Shown here: one piece after another, positions 31,424 to 35,985 of the stretch
Layout: each line of letters begins with the position of its first letter
Position numbering within the stretch: position 1 is the first letter of the stretch
Assembly (NCBI RefSeq): GCF_000344685.1
Contig: NW_006920412.1
Location: forward strand, 134,757 to 170,741
Reading direction: 5' to 3'
Length of the DNA stretch: 35,985 nucleotides
Source: Gloeophyllum trabeum ATCC 11539
Lineage: Eukaryota; Basidiomycota; Agaricomycetes; Gloeophyllales; Gloeophyllaceae
Program-made: the position numbers and the translations under genes
Notes under the pieces: model-generated
Told to the model about the DNA's origin: nothing
The model's database searches: none
Seen by the model: only the letters and a program-made list of their open reading frames with translations

Positions 31424-33627
31424 ATGGCTCCACTTAGTGGTGATGTTTCTGGACGTCGCCCGAGCAGGGAGGATGGTAGCAACATGACCAGTGACAACAG
31501 GCCGGAGGGACCTGACAATCCCCACCCTGCTACACGGAAGAGATCGGCCAATGAGGACACAACGGTGAGTTACGACTCGCCCGGAAAACTGTCTGTGTGG
31601 CGTAGGACCCGGAAGTACAGCAGTTGATCGTGGATACTTTCCGTACGCACAGGATCCTGTTATCAGTAAGGCCAGAAAGACCAAGGGGCTCGGAGCTAAC
31701 AAGTCGCGCGCTTCTGCGAGGGTGGTGCCAGTTCCCGCTGAAGAACTCAGCCGTGCTTGGGACGCGGCTATCCTCAAGGACCGTGTAGAACATGCAAACA
31801 GAGCAATTAATCCTGAATTCGTCCCATTCGAGCATGAACCTACTCTCAGTAAGGCCCGCAGGAGGAAGGCACTCCGAGCAAGCAAGGCCGGTCATCCTGC
31901 GCTGGAGACGCCCGCCGAGAAGGACATTGCTGTAACCTCGGCTCTCGAGGCTGAGGTTGATGGATACTCCCTGAGTACCGCTGACGGCGAGCAATTCGAG
32001 ATTCCGAACGCAAGCATCGCCTCACTGTTACGGCACCATGTCTCCAACGACGATAGCTCTACGTTCAGCTGGTGGACGAATACGTCAAGTTGGGTGGCGG
32101 GTCATGTCCGTGTCTGTGGGGCAAATATCTCCAAAGTATTCCATTCTCTTTCTGGGAGGATAAATACGAAGAAATTCTCACTCGCTCACTCTATCGAAGT
32201 CATTCATACTCATCCAATCCTAGTCTGTGTCATATCTACCGTGGCCTTTGCCACAATCCTGATACTGCTAGGCTGGACTTTGCGTCCGCATCCCCTCCAG
32301 AACATTACGCATACCCCGGAATCCGGGGTATGCAGCTATTCCCGAGTGTCTCGTCGCAGTGCTAACGAAATCTCTTTTGTTACAGTTATCTCTGGAAGCG
32401 CAGCTGGCCTCTATTGATCTCGATACAGGATCCATGACAATTCAATGGAATGTGGACGTCGGCTTTGATAGTTGCAGAGACTACCCGAATGTGACCATCG
32501 GTCTGTACTTCGACCAGTGCGTGTTCCAATGCTTGCTTTACGCCTCTTCGCTTCTCACGTTGCCTCAGAAATCTCTTGCTCCCATCCTCTTCAACCGACT
32601 CCTCGAGCCCAACCGACAATCGACCTTCTGCTCCTGCGTTTAGCATGAATATGACTGAAGCTTGTTACCGGGACCCCCATGGAAGTTCCCCCTTCTTTCG
32701 GACTGATATTGCGATCCAAGCAGACCCGAATGCGACCCCCGAATTCTATCCTCTTGACAAGTAAATCGGACTCTCATAAGGTCCATATCTGCCATGTTAA
32801 CCAACGCCACACCTGGTGCAGGTACTTTGCGGATATCTTCTTATTTACAGAAATTGTCAACAACAGCGCGGTTGTCCCAGTGAATATTGCAAGGATAGCC
32901 GTAATCGCCGCGTAAGTACTAGTTAAACCGATGACTGCTTCGGCTGTGGATGTGTACTGTCATTCACGATGCCAACAGGGGATACAGCACGAGGATCACC
33001 GTGAAACCAGGGACGTCAGCAAATGCTAATTGGCTTGAGACTAGGCTTACAATCACTCGGGCGCTTTCAACTCGTGTATTCTCTTTGACGTTCGTTGCCA
33101 CACTCTGTATGCCCGGCTTCCCTGTGACCACTTTCCTGTGCATTGCTAATCAGCTTTCATTGTATTCAGGGCTCGTGACACTAGGACTCTCTGCGATGAG
33201 CATGGCTGTGTTGCTACGCATCGCTATGATGCAGGCGCAAGTTGTCCTCACTGTGGCAGCCGGAACTCTATTTGCATTCCCTGCACTGCGGTCTATATTG
33301 CCAGGGGCACCCGCTGGATCCGGTATGATTCTCTTTCTTCAGACTGTTACATACCTACACTGTAATCTTTACCAGGAGCTATCATAGGCGAGGACTGCAT
33401 ATGCAATGCATATATATTTATTGGCTTACCCTCGTCAGATTTTGTCGGGACCTTGCCGTGCATGATATTGATGACCCTCTGCGTATGTCTCTCATGGTCA
33501 TCCCACTTCCAAGCATCGCTGAAACAACTCATAGACCATAACGATGATCGGAGTGTATGGGCTGCGCAAATCGGGGTCGTCGACGAACTACGAACCCAAT
33601 TTGGAACTGCAACAACCATCTTCCTAA
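31424..33627 (+). CDS. DUF4436-like multi-pass membrane protein, copy 2 (10 exons)
   Basis: Exons 31424-31564, 31653-32327, 32386-32516, 32569-32760, 32822-32911, 32979-33106, 33170-33322, 33376-33387, 33439-33482 and 33535-33627 join in frame to 552 residues. The charged N-terminal part (about 230 residues, KARRRKALRASKAGH, EKDIAVTSALEAEVDG) is unrelated to copy 1 and probably cytosolic. A helix follows at about 234-257 (ILVCVISTVAFATILILLGW), then a sequon-bearing outer region (NVT, NMT, NAT, NSA). The C-terminal helices carry LFAFPALRSILPGAPA and DFVGTLPCMILMTLC. Exons of 131, 192, 90, 12, 44 and 93 nt equal those of copy 1. One intron (33388-33438) starts GC instead of GT. Function unknown. 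Confidence 0.85.
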
Positions 33628-34488
33628 GGGTAATTGGTATAGGGGATTCAGCCAGTGTGAACTCGGAAAGATATGCTTCTCACGATTGATCGATGTTTCA
33701 AAGTTGCCGAAGAAAAAACGGTCTTTAGAAATTGGCTACGACAGAGACTATGGCAGCGGGGCGAGCAACAAGTGCTAAGGTGTCCGGTGACAAAGCAGGT
33801 GGAGAGTATACATCAATACTTAGTCTTTGCACCAGTCCCTCCACCGCTACCTGTCATAGTCCCGGGTGCTTCGGCTCTCCCTCCGTCTGTCACCTCATTG
33901 CGAACCCGTTTTAATATCAACGGGCGAGGAGCAACAATGACCGGGACTTTGGGAGCCGCATATCAAAGAGCTCCACAATATTCTCCTATGCACGTCCTAT
34001 CAATCAGATGTCGATGCACCAGCGCCCGCGCCAGACTGTCAGCCACTCGCCAGAAATTATGCCAGTCGCTATGAGAGAAAGGAAATAAGGTTCAAAGCAT
34101 ACCAAATATGGTAAGTTATCGCACATGACCTTGAGTGGCTGTGAATTCACCCACGTCCTCGGGGGGTTTATATACACAGAATAACTCCATTATGATATAA
34201 GACAAAAGATATACAAGTCAGAACCAATCGCCAAGGCACAAGGCATGAAGTGGAATAAGTGGCTAAAGTGAGACATAACTGCGAAAAAAAGAAACAAATA
34301 ATGCCAAATACATATTACGAGTCCTGAGTTTACGAAGGATGAGCCCTTACCCGCAAAATTGGGTGCGTGCCGAACGTTGTACCCCGTGGGAATCGCAATG
34401 CCGAGAATGCGTGCGACTTTTTGGTTGTAGTCTTGACTACACTGTTTAATGTCCGCTTTAAAGTCCGCTTGTATTGGAGACTACAAAA

Positions 34489-34514
34489 AGACTACAAAAT
34501 CGGATTTGTAGTCT
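34489..34514. repeat. 26-bp palindrome AGACTACAAA...TTTGTAGTCT
   Basis: Arms of ten bases pair perfectly around a short centre. A further copy of AGACTACAAA lies directly before it (34479-34488) and a GTAGTCTTGACTAC palindrome lies 60 bp upstream near 34426. This is typical of transposon ends or MITEs. Confidence 0.6.
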
Positions 34515-34673
34515 CTGTTTTCAATAATACTGCGTTTTCGTCCTGGGTTTTCAGTGTATTTCTGTGGTTTCTTCTACGAAGAGGTTTTTTTGGGTTATCC
34601 GTCTACTGGAATATTTTGAGCATTTAATCATATCTCCTTCCTTTGCTGCATGCACTTTGTCGTGTGTGGCATG

Positions 34674-34690
34674 TTGTTACCGTGGGAATT
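34674..34690 (+). repeat. Repeated motif TTGTTACCGTGGGAATT, first copy
   Basis: This matches 35004-35020 (TTGTTACTGTGGGAATT) at 16 of 17 positions, 330 bp apart, same orientation. It could mark the starts of related terminal repeats, but surrounding similarity is weak. Confidence 0.5.
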
Positions 34691-35003
34691 GACTTCTGTG
34701 GCTGTTTGTAGTCAGTGGTGCCGCGCCGGTTGGGATATCTGGCTTCTCATTGGCTCCTGCTTACTATGACATAGCTTGACTGCAGAAAGCGCATTTCTGT
34801 AGTTGAGTGATGTCATAGTTGCCCACTTGCTCATTAGTCTAGGACGTGCAGCAGTTGAAGCATGTCAACTTGGTGGGATGTGCTTCCTGTTAATCCAATC
34901 ATTACTGGTACATACACATTGATCTTATGTTGGTTATAAGAGGTTCTTGAATGTTGCACTTGTGTTCTGAAATAATACACTGACTGCTGAATAGTTTGAT
35001 GGA

Positions 35004-35020
35004 TTGTTACTGTGGGAATT
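35004..35020 (+). repeat. Repeated motif TTGTTACTGTGGGAATT, second copy
   Basis: Second copy of the motif at 34674-34690, one mismatch. Confidence 0.5.
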
Positions 35021-35319
35021 AGTCTCAACATTGATTGTTTTTCACGCACGTAGTCTGAGTCGATGTGTGGGTGGCAGAGACTATGATACAAGTCTCTTTG
35101 ATGGCAGGCATCTTGTGCCTGTTTTTTTCAATCTCTGCTGCCTCTGGAACCCTGATTTCTTCTGCTCAGTGGTCTCTATATGTCCCCTTGAGAAACTGAA
35201 ACTAGTACATGTGTAATATATATTTTGTTTCTGCTCCCAGCTGCTTGGGGTACTCTTTGAGTATCCTTTCTGTGATGACTGTCCTTCAGCTTGGTTCAGG
35301 AAAAATGAGTGCGAGGGAG

Positions 35320-35340
35320 CTGCCAATCAAAGATTGGCAG
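35320..35340. repeat. Palindrome CTGCCAATC-AAA-GATTGGCAG
   Basis: Perfect nine-base arms with a three-base centre. The following GATTGGCAGTAGATGAGCAC is repeated with few changes at the second palindrome about 115 bp downstream. Confidence 0.7.
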
Positions 35341-35438
35341 TAGATGAGCACTCTGGTTCTGGTAGGATGGTACCTGGAGTCTGCAGGTATTATTGACTGT
35401 CTTTTCCACTGGGGACAAATGACCTGTGTGACACAGCC

Positions 35439-35455
35439 GCCAATCTTTGATTGGC
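35439..35455. repeat. Palindrome GCCAATC-TTT-GATTGGC
   Basis: This is the second member of the pair. The arms are the same but the centre is TTT instead of AAA. It is followed by AGCAGAGGAGCACTTTG, matching the flank of the first palindrome. Confidence 0.7.
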
Positions 35456-35985
35456 AGCAGAGGAGCACTTTGATCTATGTTACTTGTGTCTAGTAGTGCA
35501 GCTGCTACTATCCCCTAGGCTGGGTACAAATACAATTTTGTAGCCACCAATACAGACCAACTTTTAATCTGTCAGAGTGGCAGGGACTTTTATGGTATAA
35601 TGATTGCAGGGCCACAGGACGACAAAGTATGAATGAAGGGGACATCGCACATACAGATCTGAGGGCTTTTGATATGTGCATAAGACAGAGTACTGTATAC
35701 ATCAATTGGAACATTTATACACCCAATGCTATCACTTATCAGACACAACTCAGGACTCGTGTCCTGCCATGCATAGCAATGGCCCTCTACTGACAGGTTA
35801 CAACATGGCTGCTATCAGACTCAACATTTTTGCTCTTTATCTCCTGTCTCCTCTCATAGCAGTGGGGAAGGAGTCTGATATGGACCCAACATGGTCACCA
35901 GCGCAGCATCACGTAGAGGGCCGTGGAACTGTGACATAGGCCAAACAGTGACATACGGGTATTTGCTGCCAGCAAGCTACCTTCC

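Larger units (their letters stand above)
33628..35985. other. AT-rich right edge, probable transposon/LTR debris
   Basis: No gene recognised. Base composition turns AT-rich after about 34.1 kb. Open frames are short and not protein-like; the 133-codon plus frame at 33673-34074 has no domain. Palindromes and repeated motifs (listed separately) suggest terminal sequences of one or more mobile elements, perhaps continuing beyond the window. Confidence 0.4.

Overview
The window looks like nuclear DNA from a mushroom-forming basidiomycete (Agaricomycetes). Genes are split by many GT-AG introns of about 45-65 nt with CTAAC/CTGAC-like branch sites, several exons are only 12-22 nt, and the families are typical of agaric genomes. 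I rebuilt spliced models by hand from reading frame, splice sites and comparison between copies inside the window. Family names (DUF4436, DUF4470, YCII) are from memory of the families, not from a search.

Left edge (1 to about 5 kb): remnant of a Ty3/gypsy retrotransposon on the minus strand (gag, broken zinc knuckle, retropepsin with a nonsense codon, truncated at the start of reverse transcriptase), then about 1.9 kb without a recognisable gene. Centre-left (5.6-11.7 kb): a nine-exon DUF4436-like membrane protein gene, a divergent pair of small conserved genes (ISA2-type Fe-S assembly factor and a YCII-domain protein), and a 42-codon gene with all the marks of a lipopeptide mating-pheromone precursor (C-terminal CVVA box, TATA box, probable 3'-UTR intron).

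Centre (12.6-26.2 kb): three paralogous eleven-exon genes for MYND zinc-finger/DUF4470 proteins (copy A minus, copies B and C plus), with a small multi-pass membrane protein gene (minus) and the mitochondrial ribosomal protein uS7m gene between A and B. Right part (26.4-33.6 kb): a probable seven-helix membrane protein gene (minus), a decayed inverted copy of the small membrane protein gene, and a second, complete DUF4436-like gene whose exon lengths match the first almost base for base. The last 2.3 kb is AT-rich, has no recognisable gene and carries palindromes and repeated motifs suggesting transposon or LTR debris.

The region therefore mixes single-copy housekeeping genes (ISA2, YCII, uS7m) with locally duplicated accessory families (3x MYND/DUF4470, 2x DUF4436, 2x small membrane protein, one copy dead). 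The small lipopeptide pheromone gene is the most biologically striking element. No pheromone receptor is recognisable in the window, so it is either an edge of a P/R (B) mating-type region or a dispersed non-mating pheromone gene.
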